Shown here in pieces: positions 16,616-25,526 of a stretch of 64,000 nt of DNA. The notes below the pieces were generated by a model that worked only from the letters and a program-made list of their open reading frames with translations, had not been told where the DNA came from and ran no database searches. Origin of the DNA: Streptomyces lacrimifluminis (GTDB lineage Bacteria > Actinomycetota > Actinomycetes > Streptomycetales > Streptomycetaceae); contig NZ_BMMU01000016.1 of the NCBI RefSeq assembly GCF_014646095.1, forward strand, positions 120,017 to 184,016, in the 5' to 3' direction. A program made the position numbers and the translations under genes. Within the stretch, counting starts at the first letter, position 1, and each line of letters opens with the position of its first letter.

Positions 16616-17512
16616 TCACCGCCCGAGCAGTTCCGCCAGTTCCGCCTCGCGCTGCGCGACCTGGGCCAGGAGCTGTTCGGCGATCTCCTCCAGGAGACGG
16701 TCGGGGTCGTCCGGCGCGAGCTTCAGCATCGCTCCGATCGCGCCCTCCTCCAGCTCACTGGCGACCAGCGTGAGCAGTTCCTTGCGCTGGGAGAGCCATT
16801 CGAGGCGGGCGTAGAGCTCCTCGCTGTGGCTCGGCCGCCACTCGGCGGGCACCGGGCCGGCCGCCCACTCCTCGGCCAGCTCCCGCAGCAGCGGCTCGTC
16901 GCCCCGCCCGTAGGCGGAGTTGACCCGGGAGATGAACTCGTCGCGCCGCGCCCGCTCCTCCTCGTCCTGCGCCAGGTCCGGGTGGGCCTTGCGGACCAGT
17001 TCGCGGTAGAGCTTGCGGGCCTCGTCGCTCGGGCGGACCCGCTGCGGAGGCCGTACCGGCTGCTCGGTGAGCATCGCCGCCGCCTCCGGGAACAGACCCT
17101 CCGAGTCCATCCAGCCGTGGAACAGCTCCTCGACACCGGGCATCGGCATGACCCGCGCCCGTGCCTCGCGCGCCGCCCGCAGGTCCTCGGGATCGCCGGT
17201 GCGCGCGGCCTTCGCCTCGGCGATCTCGGCGTCCAGTTCGTCGAGACGGGCGTACATCGGGCCGAGCTTCTGGTGGTGCAGCCGGGAGAAGTTCTCGACC
17301 TCGATACGGAAGGTCTCGACCGCGATCTCGTACTCGATGAGCGCCTGCTCGGCGACCCGCACGGCCCGCTCCAGCCGCTCCTCGGGCCGAGGCCCCTCCG
17401 CCGCGCCCCCGGCACTGCCGGCCGCGCCGGACGGCGCCTGCGCGTCAGGGCGCTCCCGCGGCCCGTCGGCTTCGGGCACGGACAAGGACTGATCAGCTTC
17501 CGGGGTCGTCAC
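16616..17512 (-). CDS. J-domain-like coiled-coil protein
   Basis: The 298-residue protein has an Ala/Pro-rich N-terminus and a coiled-coil region (about 50-120). A DnaJ-like J domain follows near residues 165-205, with the HPD tripeptide in KAHPDLA and a final helix (FISRVNSAYGRGD). The C-terminal third is again helical and Glu/Leu-rich. The HPD motif suggests an Hsp70 co-chaperone activity. The rest is not recognisable, and I do not assign a client. Confidence 0.75.
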   Translation of the reverse strand: MTTPEADQSLSVPEADGPRERPDAQAPSGAAGSAGGAAEGPRPEERLERAVRVAEQALIEYEIAVETFRIEVENFSRLHHQKLGPMYARLDELDAEIAEAKAARTGDPEDLRAAREARARVMPMPGVEELFHGWMDSEGLFPEAAAMLTEQPVRPPQRVRPSDEARKLYRELVRKAHPDLAQDEEERARRDEFISRVNSAYGRGDEPLLRELAEEWAAGPVPAEWRPSHSEELYARLEWLSQRKELLTLVASELEEGAIGAMLKLAPDDPDRLLEEIAEQLLAQVAQREAELAELLGR

Positions 17513-17599
17513 CCGCCCAAGCGTAGGCCACGGCCCGTCCGCCCATCGAGGGTCACCGGAGAGAGCCCCGAAGTGACCCCCGAACCGACCCCACAGCCC

Positions 17600-19051
17600 T
17601 CACACGCCCGTCTCCGCGTCGATCCTCCCCGCCCGCACCGCCGCCACCAGATCCGCGTGGTCCGCCTCCGTCCGGTCGGCGTAGGCCATGGCGAACGTCG
17701 CCACCGCCTCGTCCAGCTCGTCGCTCTTGCCGCAGTAGGCGGCGATCAGACGCGGGTCGGCGCTGTGTGCGTGGGCGCGGGCCAGGAGGGCGCCCGTCAT
17801 CCGGCCGTAGTCGTCGATCTGGTCGGTGGACAGGGCGGACGGGTCGACGCTGCCCTTGCGGTTGCGGAACTGCCGTACCTGGAACGGCAGCCCGTCGACC
17901 GTGGTCCAGCCGAGGAGGCTGTCGCTGACGACCTGCATGCGCTTCTGCCCGAGCACCACCCGGCGCCCCTCGTGCACCGAACCGGCCGCCTCCACCGGAT
18001 CGAAACCGGCGGTGGCCAGATGCGGTACCAGCGCCGAAGGGCGGGCCTCCTTCACCTGGAGGACGAGACACTCGCCCTTGTGGTCGAGGAGCAGCACGAC
18101 GTACGACCGCGCGCCCACACTGCCCGTGCCGACGATGCGGAACGCCACGTCGTGCACGGCGTGGCGGGCCAGCAGCGGAAGGCGGTCCTCCGGCAGCGTG
18201 TGCACGTACTCCTCCAGGGACGCCGCCACCACCTCGGCCTCCTCGTCCGGCACCCCCCACAGCACCGGCGGGGCGTCCACGAAGCGCCGCCCGCCGTCCT
18301 CGGTGACCGCCGTCGACCTGGCCGCGAAGCGCCCGCTGGTGTTGCCCCGCGCCTTCTCGGAGACCCGCTCCAGCGTGCCGGCCAGGTCCTGGGCGTCCGC
18401 GTGGGAGACGAGTTCCTCGTCCGCGATCGCGTTCCACGCGTCCAGCACCGAGAGCTTCGCGAGCAGCCGCATCGTACGGCGGTACGCGCCGACCGCGCCG
18501 TGCGCCGCCTTGCGGCAGATGTCCTCGTCCCCGCCCACCTCCCGGCCCGCGAGCACCAGCGAGGCCGCGAGCCGCTTGAGGTCCCACTCCCAGGGGCCGT
18601 GGACCGTCTCGTCGAAGTCGTTCAGATCCATCACCAGGCCGCCGCGCGCGTCCCCGTACAGACCGAAGTTGCCCGCGTGGGCGTCGCCGCAGATCTGGGC
18701 GCGGATCCTGGTCATCGGGGTACGGGCGAGGTCGTACGCCATCAGGCCCGCCGAACCGCGCAGGAAGGCGAACGGGGTGGCGGCCATCCTGCCCACCCTT
18801 ATCGGGGTCAGCTCGGGGATGCGCCCGCGGTTGGACTCCCTGACCGCCGTCTCCGCGTCCGGCCGGGAGCCGTCCGCGCCGGTGTCGAGGGAGGCGTGCG
18901 CACCGCGCGGAACCTGCCGCCGCAGCGCCTTCCCCTCTTCCTTGGGGGAACCCTCCGCCTGCCACTGGGCGAACCCCGGCACCCGGGGAAGCTTGCGCGC
19001 CCGACTCCGCGCCCCTGTGGTCCCCGCCGACTCCGTACCGACCTCGGTCAT
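17600..19051 (-). CDS. DUF2252 family protein
   Basis: The 483-residue protein matches DUF2252, a predicted kinase-like fold. The signature segments are QICGDAHAGNFG and MDLNDFDETVHGPWEWDLKRLAAS, followed by LLDHKGECLVLQVKEA and QKRMQVVSDSLLGW. The DxH/NFG and DFDET motifs recall phosphotransferases, but activity is not established. ATG at 19051 is chosen because GGGGGAGG lies about 9 nt upstream; an in-frame start at 19117 lacks this. It is the last gene of the conserved left arm before the biosynthetic insert. Confidence 0.85.
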   Translation of the reverse strand: MTEVGTESAGTTGARSRARKLPRVPGFAQWQAEGSPKEEGKALRRQVPRGAHASLDTGADGSRPDAETAVRESNRGRIPELTPIRVGRMAATPFAFLRGSAGLMAYDLARTPMTRIRAQICGDAHAGNFGLYGDARGGLVMDLNDFDETVHGPWEWDLKRLAASLVLAGREVGGDEDICRKAAHGAVGAYRRTMRLLAKLSVLDAWNAIADEELVSHADAQDLAGTLERVSEKARGNTSGRFAARSTAVTEDGGRRFVDAPPVLWGVPDEEAEVVAASLEEYVHTLPEDRLPLLARHAVHDVAFRIVGTGSVGARSYVVLLLDHKGECLVLQVKEARPSALVPHLATAGFDPVEAAGSVHEGRRVVLGQKRMQVVSDSLLGWTTVDGLPFQVRQFRNRKGSVDPSALSTDQIDDYGRMTGALLARAHAHSADPRLIAAYCGKSDELDEAVATFAMAYADRTEADHADLVAAVRAGRIDAETGV

Positions 19052-19451
19052 CGCGACCGCCTCCCCCGCTCCACGCACCGCCGCCAACATCAACTGGCGA
19101 CGACCGTACAGCCGCACACCGCATCAGGTCAGACCCTGTGGACAAGTCGGGCAGCCAGTGGGGCGCACTTCATAGTGAGAGAGACCTCACATCTGCACGA
19201 CGCACGAGACACGACGCACAAGGACAGGAGGACAAGAGAACAACGCGAAACGGCCCTCACCGTGATCACGATGAGGGCCGTTCACCTGTTCTTGTGGGGC
19301 ACCGACGGAACTCGTATGGCGGACGCCCGGGCGGACCGTGCGGTGTTCCACCGGGGCCGCCTCGTCTGCCGCACCCGGCACGAGCGGGTCTTCCCCGCAG
19401 GTCTGCCCGGTGCGCACGGCGCCGGGTGATTACCGGCCCCCGGCCTCGCTA
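19052..19451. other. Left boundary of the biosynthetic insert, no convincing gene
   Basis: This 400-bp stretch carries a DnaA box (TGTGGACAA, 19137-19145) and a hairpin at 19249-19282. A weak rightward reading frame, about 19318-19431, has no ribosome binding site or recognisable family. I found no repeat of the tRNA-Leu 3' end here, so I see no left att site. Confidence 0.55.
19249..19282. terminator. Hairpin with 11-bp perfect stem at the left edge of the cluster
   Basis: The arms AACGGCCCTCA and TGAGGGCCGTT flank a 12-nt loop that contains CGTGATCACG. It lies downstream of the exporter gene stop, about 170 bp away, and resembles the hairpin at 45435-45474 at the other edge of the cluster. 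Confidence 0.5.
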
Positions 19452-20768
19452 TCAGGCCGAGGGGGACCGGTCCGCGTCCTCGGTCGCGGGCGCGGACGCC
19501 TCCGGCGTACGACCGAGCTCCCGCGCCTCCTCCAGTGTGCGGGCCCGCCGCAGGGGGGAAACGGTCAGCCAGAACGAGACGACGAGGTAGGAGAACCCCA
19601 CGACCCAGAGGGCCGTACCGGGGGACAGGGCGTCGGCCAGGGCACCGCCGACGATGGCGCCCAAGGGCAGCGTGCCCAGGGCGACCAGTCGGTAACTTGC
19701 GGTCACCGCACCGATCTGGTGCTCCGGCGGAATGGCCTGCCGCAGGCTCACGGCGAACACGTTGAACAGCGCCACACCAAAGCCGTTCAGCATCATGGCG
19801 ACCGACGCGAGCACGGCGACGTACACGCCGACATGGTTGACGACCGGAACGAGCAGCAGGCCGAGCGCGGCCAGCACCGCCCCCAGGGCCAGCACGCCGC
19901 CGACGGCCCACCGTTTGGTGAGCCGGTTGGCGCACAGCGAACCGATCAGGGCGCCCACGCTGCCGACACCGATGATCACGCCCACGGTGGTGCCGCTCAT
20001 GCCGAGCCCGCGGACGGCGAACACCAGGAAGATGGTGAGAAAGGCCTTCTCGTGCAGGTTCGACAGACCGGCCTGGACGCACAGGTCCCGGATCGGGCGT
20101 AGTGACCAGGTGTAGCGGAGCCCGGAACCGATCGCCTTCAGCGCTGACTCACGAGGTTGTTCGGGGGCCTTGACGCCCCGCAGCAGCAGACCGCTGACGA
20201 CGGCACCCGCGGAGCACGCGGCGGCCACCGTCAGCGCCGACGACAACCCCAGCCTGCCGACGAGGAAGCCGGCCGCGGACGGTCCGGCGAGGGTGCTGAC
20301 CGAGTACGTCGCCTGATGCAGACCGTTGGCCGCGGCGATGGAGTCCAGCGGCAGGATCCTGGGCAGCGTGGCCTGGTAGGCGACCTCGTAGAAGACGGTG
20401 GCGACACCGATGACGGCGGCGGCGCCGACAAGTTGGCCGAAGGTCAGCCCGTCGGCCGCCTGGAAGGCGCCCAGCGCAGCCAGCGCCGCGCCCTGCGCGA
20501 GGCTGGCAGTGACGAGGGTGCGGCGCGGCGGATACCGGTCGACCATGACACCGGCGATCAGCGAGAGCACCACGACAGGGACGAACTGCACGGCCGAGAC
20601 GAGGCCCACGCCCGTGCCGTCGGTGTGCAGATAGGTGACCGCGATCAGGGGTAGGAGAAAACTGGTCAACTGTCCGCCGAAATGCGCCGAGGTTTCCCCC
20701 AGCCAGATGTTGCGGAAGTCCTTGTTCTCCGCAACAAGGATTCGGGTATCCCTGTCGAATATGGCCAC
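19452..20768 (-). CDS. MFS transporter (EntS-like exporter), cluster gene
   Basis: The 438-residue protein has about 12 membrane helices and belongs to the major facilitator group of EntS/MFS_3-type exporters. It has the loop motif GVMVDRYPPRR after the second helix region and a PEHQIGAVTASYRLVALGTLPLG segment typical of this group. The N-terminus FRNIWLGETSAHFGGQLTSFLLP is also typical. It likely exports the cluster product or gives self-resistance. ATG at 20768 is divergent from the PhyH gene with a 123-bp lower-GC promoter spacer that contains the run GTGAAAAAATCATTG. Confidence 0.85.
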   Translation of the reverse strand: MAIFDRDTRILVAENKDFRNIWLGETSAHFGGQLTSFLLPLIAVTYLHTDGTGVGLVSAVQFVPVVVLSLIAGVMVDRYPPRRTLVTASLAQGAALAALGAFQAADGLTFGQLVGAAAVIGVATVFYEVAYQATLPRILPLDSIAAANGLHQATYSVSTLAGPSAAGFLVGRLGLSSALTVAAACSAGAVVSGLLLRGVKAPEQPRESALKAIGSGLRYTWSLRPIRDLCVQAGLSNLHEKAFLTIFLVFAVRGLGMSGTTVGVIIGVGSVGALIGSLCANRLTKRWAVGGVLALGAVLAALGLLLVPVVNHVGVYVAVLASVAMMLNGFGVALFNVFAVSLRQAIPPEHQIGAVTASYRLVALGTLPLGAIVGGALADALSPGTALWVVGFSYLVVSFWLTVSPLRRARTLEEARELGRTPEASAPATEDADRSPSA

Positions 20769-20891
20769 TCCAACCCCCGGTCAAACCCTCTGTGAAAAAA
20801 TCATTGCAACGCTAGCATGGGGCACTCCCGTCCGCTACCGTGAGGGGCGATGCCGCTTTTGCAGCCTATTTTCGGTAACAGGAGTCGAGGG

Positions 20892-21821
20892 ATGTACGAC
20901 CATTCTGGACTTACCCCCGAGGAAGTCGACCTGCTCCCCCGCGAAGAAGATGTCCGGATTTATTCGGAGCGCGGCTGGTATTTGTCCGAGAAGCTGCTCA
21001 CTGACGATGAAGTGGACGCTCTGACGGATGCCAGCGAGCTCTATTACACAGGCCAGCGCGGCCGTGAGCTTCCCATGCGGCCAGACAGACTGGCCGACTG
21101 GACGCCTGCGGACGGTGACGTCCAGCGCAACAACGACTACATCCACTACCAGGACGAAATCATTGGGAAGATCCTGCGGAAACCCATCCTCGGGGCAGTC
21201 GCGGCCCGTTTGGCGCAGACGCATGAAATACGTGTCTTCCAGGCAACGCTGATCTACAAGCCGCCGGTCGCCCACGAGAAGTCCAACATTGTCTCCTGGC
21301 ATTTCGACAAGTATTTCTGGCCGACTTGTTCGTCGGACCAGATGCTGACCGCTTTCATTCCGTTCCACGACTGCACTGAGGAGTCGGGCACGATCACCAT
21401 GGTGAACGGAAGCCATCGCTGGCGGCATCGGCACGGCGCCGCACGGCCCGTCGGGGATCCGCAGGACGTGCGGCGCGAGTATCTCCTGAACGGTGACGCG
21501 GAGCGGAACGACGCCTTGGTGGAGAAGGTTCCGGTGCACATTCCCAAGGGGCACATGACCTTCCACCACTGCCACCTCTACCACGGCAGCGGCCCCAACC
21601 GCAGTCCCCGGCCCCGCCGGGCCATCTCGTTCCACCTCCAGGACGGGACGAACACCTACCGCGACCACACCCTGTCGGACAGCCGGCAGGAGCCCTACAA
21701 GCACGACTCCCTGGTCCGCAGAACCCCCGCCGGCCAACCGGACTATTCCGACCCGGAGTTCTGCCCGGTGCTGTGGCCCGTCCACACGCCCGAAGGCGAG
21801 GCATCCGTCACAGGGGAGTGA
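20892..21821 (+). CDS. Phytanoyl-CoA dioxygenase (PhyH) family Fe(II)/2-oxoglutarate oxygenase
   Basis: The 309-residue protein has the PhyH double-stranded beta-helix metal site. The HxD pair is His137 and Asp139 in SWHFDKYF, and the distal His is His231 in HCHLYHGSGPNRS. Downstream Arg residues (RPRRAISFHLQDG) suit 2-oxoglutarate binding. Such enzymes hydroxylate, desaturate or cyclise small molecules, so this is a tailoring oxygenase of the cluster. ATG at 20892 has AGGAG 7 nt upstream; an in-frame ATG at 20850 is less well spaced. The 3' end overlaps the convergent transferase gene by 14 bp. Confidence 0.85.
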   Translation: MYDHSGLTPEEVDLLPREEDVRIYSERGWYLSEKLLTDDEVDALTDASELYYTGQRGRELPMRPDRLADWTPADGDVQRNNDYIHYQDEIIGKILRKPILGAVAARLAQTHEIRVFQATLIYKPPVAHEKSNIVSWHFDKYFWPTCSSDQMLTAFIPFHDCTEESGTITMVNGSHRWRHRHGAARPVGDPQDVRREYLLNGDAERNDALVEKVPVHIPKGHMTFHHCHLYHGSGPNRSPRPRRAISFHLQDGTNTYRDHTLSDSRQEPYKHDSLVRRTPAGQPDYSDPEFCPVLWPVHTPEGEASVTGE

Positions 21822-22926
21822 CACGGTTCAAGTCCCACTCGTCGTCGCTCATGCCGCCGCCCGCCTCCTCCCGTACCGCGTCGGCGAGTGCCTGGTCCGC
21901 CACCGCGTCGCGCCGCAGCCCGGCGCCCGCGGTGGCCGGCAGCGGGACGACGGCCGCCCACAACGGGTGCAGTGAAGCCCCGCGGTGCACCTTCGCCTTC
22001 AGAGCGGAGGGCCCGAGATGGAGCGCGGTCATGCCGTGGCGTTCCATGCGGTGCAGCGGTTCGTAGTACACGACGTTGAAGTACTCGTACGCGTTCCGCG
22101 TCCGCGTGTAGTCGAAGCCGGCCACCCGGGCGTAGCAGGTGTCCCGCCAGTCGAAGCTCAGGTTGGCACCGACCAGGCGCCCCTCCTCGTCGACGCAGCG
22201 GAACACCGTGCCCAGGTCGTCCAGACAGCGTGCCTGGACGGTCAGGAACGCGTGGATCTCCGCGGGGTCGAGCGAGGCGCCGTAGCGGTCCATGGTCTGG
22301 CCGACCAGGGGCGCGAACTCGTCGACGCAGTCGGAGAGCCGGGCCGTCTCCACGCGCAGCCCGGAGCCCGCGAAGCGCCGGATCTCGTACTCGCGCTTGC
22401 GGACGTTCCGGCCGAGCAGCTGCCGGTAGGACTCGAAGGTCCCGCCGTCGTTGTGCACCACGGCCTCGGCGGCCCGCAGCTGTGCCCGTACCTCGAACCT
22501 TGCCGCGAGCAGCCGCAGACTGTCGGTGGTAACGAAGTCGAAGAGCAGCGCGTCGCAGTCCAGCGCGGCGGCCTGCTCGGCGGCACCGGCGATCAGTGCG
22601 TCGAGTGCCTCCTGTGCCGCGCCGGGATCCTTCAGCAGGAGGAACTCGTTGTGGTAGCCGGTACGGGTACCGACTCTGAGCACGGTGCGGCCCTCGGCCA
22701 CGTCCGGCAGGGGCGGTGCGTTCTCGGACAGGAAGTCGTAGTAAGGCGTCGCCGCGAGGAGTTCGCCGTCGGCCTCGACCGTGAGATACCCCGGGGTGGC
22801 GAAGTCGGGCCGCTCCTGGCCGCGCAGCCAGGCGTGGCTCTGGTAGAAGCAACTGCCCGGCACAAGCGCGTCCCAGGCGGCCGGGTCGATGTCGTCGATC
22901 GACTTGAAGTGCTTCACATCAGGCAT
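21808..22926 (-). CDS. FemAB/GNAT-like acyl- or aminoacyltransferase, paralogue 1
   Basis: The 372-residue protein has the tandem-GNAT fold of the FemAB-like/BioF2-like family. A conserved C-terminal block reads VAGFDYTRTRNAYEYFN, then LHLGPSALKAK and GASLHPL. Family members transfer amino acids from aminoacyl-tRNA or acyl groups from thioesters to amines. In peptidyl-nucleoside pathways a FemX-like enzyme (PacB) attaches alanine, so attachment of an amino acid to the cluster scaffold is a reasonable inference. Start ATG 22926 has GGGGAGG 8 nt upstream. It lies 19 bp downstream of its paralogue and ends the leftward operon. Confidence 0.75.
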   Translation of the reverse strand: MPDVKHFKSIDDIDPAAWDALVPGSCFYQSHAWLRGQERPDFATPGYLTVEADGELLAATPYYDFLSENAPPLPDVAEGRTVLRVGTRTGYHNEFLLLKDPGAAQEALDALIAGAAEQAAALDCDALLFDFVTTDSLRLLAARFEVRAQLRAAEAVVHNDGGTFESYRQLLGRNVRKREYEIRRFAGSGLRVETARLSDCVDEFAPLVGQTMDRYGASLDPAEIHAFLTVQARCLDDLGTVFRCVDEEGRLVGANLSFDWRDTCYARVAGFDYTRTRNAYEYFNVVYYEPLHRMERHGMTALHLGPSALKAKVHRGASLHPLWAAVVPLPATAGAGLRRDAVADQALADAVREEAGGGMSDDEWDLNRVTPL

Positions 22927-22945
22927 GTGCGCTTCCTCCCCTTGC

Positions 22946-24121
22946 TCACAGCAGCCAGTCGTCGGTGTTCAGCCCGCCCACCACGAACCGGCCGTACTCG
23001 GCGCCGAACGCCTCCGCCCCGGCGCGGTTGCGTTCGCGGACCTTCTTCTCGTCCGCCGCCAACGGCCGGTCCACTCCCACGAACACGCTGTACAGGGGAT
23101 GAGGCTGGGCGCCACGCGCCAACTTGGCCTGAAAGGTGCCCAGACCGAGGTGGATCGCCCGGACGGTCCGCCCGACGCCCGACGCCACGGGGTGGTAGAA
23201 GACCAGGTTGAAATAGTCGGCCACGTTGGGCACCGAGTAGTCGAAACCGGCCACACGCGCGTAGAGCGTGTCGCCGTGCCGGTACCGCAGCGCGAAACCG
23301 ACGGGGTGTTCGGCATCCTCCGCCAGCAGCAGTGTGCTGCGGTCGCCGAGGTAACGGCCCTGACGGTCGTACACGGCCGCCGCGCGCTCCTCGCCGTACT
23401 CGTGTCCGTGCCGGCGCATCAGCGCGCTGTTGAGCGGGGCGATCTCCTTGACGACCTCGGGAAGCGAGACCTCCCGGATGGTCCGTCCGCTGCGGTCGAA
23501 GTCCCTGCGCTCGCGCCGGGCCCGGGGCCGCCGGCCGGAGGGCAGCCAGGCCAGGTAGTCGTCCAGGTTCTGCCACAGGCCGACGGGCAGGACGGTCTCC
23601 ACGTCGTGGTAGAGGAGTACAGCCCCGTCGTCGGCGTGGGCCTCGGCGACCTCCAGCGCCTCCGCCCGGGGCAGGTAGTAGTACCCGAGCACGCTCGCCC
23701 CGGCGGTCCCGGCGAAGTCGAGGGCCGCCGCGGTGAGCGCGCGCACCGCCGCCGAGCGCTCCGGCGCCGTCACCCCGTCCCGGCCCGGCAGTTGCCCCCG
23801 GAACTCCGACCAGCCCGCACCGATCGCCAGGGGCGTGGCCGCCAGATGTACGCGGTGTTCGTCGCTGATCAGCCCGGCGAGCAGGTCGGTGGGGGTGTAG
23901 AGCAGGTGCGGCGGGCGCATGAACGCGTACGCCTCGGCTCCGGCGACCGGCGCCCCCTGATCGTCGCGCGCAATCAAGTAGCGGGCGGTAGCTCCGAGCG
24001 GCAGTTCCTCCGTGCGTACGCCGGCGAAGCCGCTGCTGGAGTAGATCGTCCCGCCACTCACCAGAGCGTCCCATTCCACCGCCGGTAACTGGTCGACGGA
24101 GTCATACGAGGAGACGGGCAT
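22946..24121 (-). CDS. FemAB/GNAT-like acyl- or aminoacyltransferase, paralogue 2 (TTA codon)
   Basis: The 391-residue protein is a paralogue of the next gene. It shares VAGFDYSVPNVADYFN, IHLGLGTFQAK and GAQPHPLYSV at the C-terminus. Sequence outside these blocks is quite different, so the two probably act on different acceptors or donors, perhaps in sequence. ATG at 24121 follows a GGAG. Codon 12 is TTA (24088-24086), the rare Streptomyces leucine codon read by the bldA tRNA, so translation should be developmentally gated. The 56-bp gap to the kinase gene fits one long operon. Confidence 0.75.
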   Translation of the reverse strand: MPVSSYDSVDQLPAVEWDALVSGGTIYSSSGFAGVRTEELPLGATARYLIARDDQGAPVAGAEAYAFMRPPHLLYTPTDLLAGLISDEHRVHLAATPLAIGAGWSEFRGQLPGRDGVTAPERSAAVRALTAAALDFAGTAGASVLGYYYLPRAEALEVAEAHADDGAVLLYHDVETVLPVGLWQNLDDYLAWLPSGRRPRARRERRDFDRSGRTIREVSLPEVVKEIAPLNSALMRRHGHEYGEERAAAVYDRQGRYLGDRSTLLLAEDAEHPVGFALRYRHGDTLYARVAGFDYSVPNVADYFNLVFYHPVASGVGRTVRAIHLGLGTFQAKLARGAQPHPLYSVFVGVDRPLAADEKKVRERNRAGAEAFGAEYGRFVVGGLNTDDWLL

Positions 24122-24177
24122 GGGGGAGCTCCAAGGAAGATGATCAGGTGGGATGTGGGCCTAAACCATACCGGGGT

Positions 24178-24720
24178 TCATTTCAGCAGAGACCGCACAT
24201 CGCTGTCCCGCGTGTGCACGAGCAGGACGTCGGCGCCCCTGAGTTTGTCGAACAACCTTTGGTTGGCGAGCCGTTGGGAATCGCGGACCTTCACGGCGTA
24301 CCAGAGGATGGACCGGGGGCCGATGACGGACCACAGTGTTTCCCTGACGCCGCCCCAGAGTCTTTCACGGCGTATCCAGCGCCGTACGGTACGGCGCAGC
24401 AGCCGCGGCCAGGTGACACGGAGCGGCGGATCCGTCCACACCACGCAGTCGGCCCGGTGGGCGAAAGCCTCGACGGACTCGGCGAACTGACCGTCAACGA
24501 TCCAGCGTTCGGCCGCCAGTTCCCGCTCGACGCGGGCCAGGAACTCCGCCGTGGGCACCGGTGTCCAGGCCGGCCCCCAGAAGAGGGCGTCGAGCGTGAC
24601 AGGCTCGACGCCACGCTGTTCGGCGAGGGCGCGGGCGAGGGTCGACTTGCCGCAGCCAGGACCGCCCACGATCCACACCCGGTCTGCCTCCGCGAGGCTG
24701 TTCACACGTGACACAGGCAC
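24178..24720 (-). CDS. Small P-loop kinase (FlaR/adenylate-kinase-like)
   Basis: The 180-residue protein has a Walker A motif GGPGCGKSTLA at about residues 19-29, then LDALFWGPAWTP, WIVDGQF and the lid-like Arg-rich LLRRTVRRWIRRERLWGG. These are features of the small 'topology modulation/FlaR' kinases related to adenylate kinase. In this cluster a nucleoside or nucleotide kinase is plausible beside the ThyA-like enzyme. The GTG start at 24720 has GGAGGGG just upstream and overlaps the HAD gene by 19 bp. Another GTG at 24705 overlaps the HAD stop in GTGA and is the alternative. Confidence 0.72.
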   Translation of the reverse strand: MPVSRVNSLAEADRVWIVGGPGCGKSTLARALAEQRGVEPVTLDALFWGPAWTPVPTAEFLARVERELAAERWIVDGQFAESVEAFAHRADCVVWTDPPLRVTWPRLLRRTVRRWIRRERLWGGVRETLWSVIGPRSILWYAVKVRDSQRLANQRLFDKLRGADVLLVHTRDSDVRSLLK

Positions 24721-25526
24721 ATCCCCTCCAACCAGGCGGCCACGCCGTCCTCGTCATTGCGTGCGGTGAGGGCATCGGCAACCCCTCGTACGTCCGCGCT
24801 CGCGTTCGCCACGGCCACGCCGAGGCCGGCGGCGGCAAGCAGCCCCACGTCGTTGGACGCGTCGCCGAAGGCGACGACCTGCTGCCAGCCGACGCCGAGA
24901 TCGGCGAAAATGGATGTGACCGCGGACACCTTGTCCGCCTCCGGGGCCGACACCTCCAGCAGTCCCGGTCCCGAGGAGGTCCACCGCACCGCACCCCGCA
25001 CACCGAGCGTCGGCAGCCGGCCGCCGGGATCGGTGTGGACCATCAGACACAGCACGGGAGAACCGTCCGGCACGTCATCGACGTGCCGGACAGTCCCGTA
25101 ACCGCTCGCCAGGATGTCGGGCCAGCCGGGACCGAGCAGCCGATCGTGCTCTCGGTCCACGGCCCAGGGGCGCTGCCCGACCACCGCGATCTCGGCCCGG
25201 ACTGTGGCGGGGGTCATCGCCCGGATCCGCCGTACGTCGCCGCTGTCCAGGTCGCTGACGACGGCACCGTTGGACGACACCAGGAAGGCCCCCAGACCGG
25301 ACACGGCGGACAGGACCTCGCGGGCGGACCAGTACGGGCGGGCCGTCGCGAAGACGATGTGGGTTCCCTGCGCGGCGACCGCACGCAGCGCCGCCACCGT
25401 TCGCCCGCTCAGCGTGCTGTCCGGCTGCAGCAGCGTGCCGTCGAGATCGGTGACCACGACGGCCGGGCGGCTGCCCCCACTGGTGCGAGGACAGCCGTTG
25501 AGATGCGTTCCGGTCACGGAGGTCAC
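24702..25526 (-). CDS. Cof-type HAD-superfamily phosphatase
   Basis: The 274-residue protein carries the HAD motif I VVVTDLDGTLL with Asp27 and Asp29, a Thr/Ser motif II region (FATARPYWSA), and the C-terminal motif VAFGDASNDVGLLAAAG typical of Cof-type phosphatases with a C2 cap. Likely role: removal of a phosphate from a nucleotide or sugar-phosphate intermediate. GTG at 25526 overlaps the methyltransferase stop as GTGA, so translation is coupled. The substrate is unknown. Confidence 0.82.
   Translation of the reverse strand: MTSVTGTHLNGCPRTSGGSRPAVVVTDLDGTLLQPDSTLSGRTVAALRAVAAQGTHIVFATARPYWSAREVLSAVSGLGAFLVSSNGAVVSDLDSGDVRRIRAMTPATVRAEIAVVGQRPWAVDREHDRLLGPGWPDILASGYGTVRHVDDVPDGSPVLCLMVHTDPGGRLPTLGVRGAVRWTSSGPGLLEVSAPEADKVSAVTSIFADLGVGWQQVVAFGDASNDVGLLAAAGLGVAVANASADVRGVADALTARNDEDGVAAWLEGMCLCHV

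Noticed and set aside
15206..19429. A 1,407-codon rightward open frame
   Set aside because: It is antisense to the rhodanese, J-domain and DUF2252 genes, has Arg/Pro/Gly-rich composition, and shows no domain; it is a high-GC shadow.
19052..19451. A left attachment site matching the tRNA-Leu 3' end
   Set aside because: I looked for the tRNA 3' sequence and found no copy; there is also no integrase in the insert.
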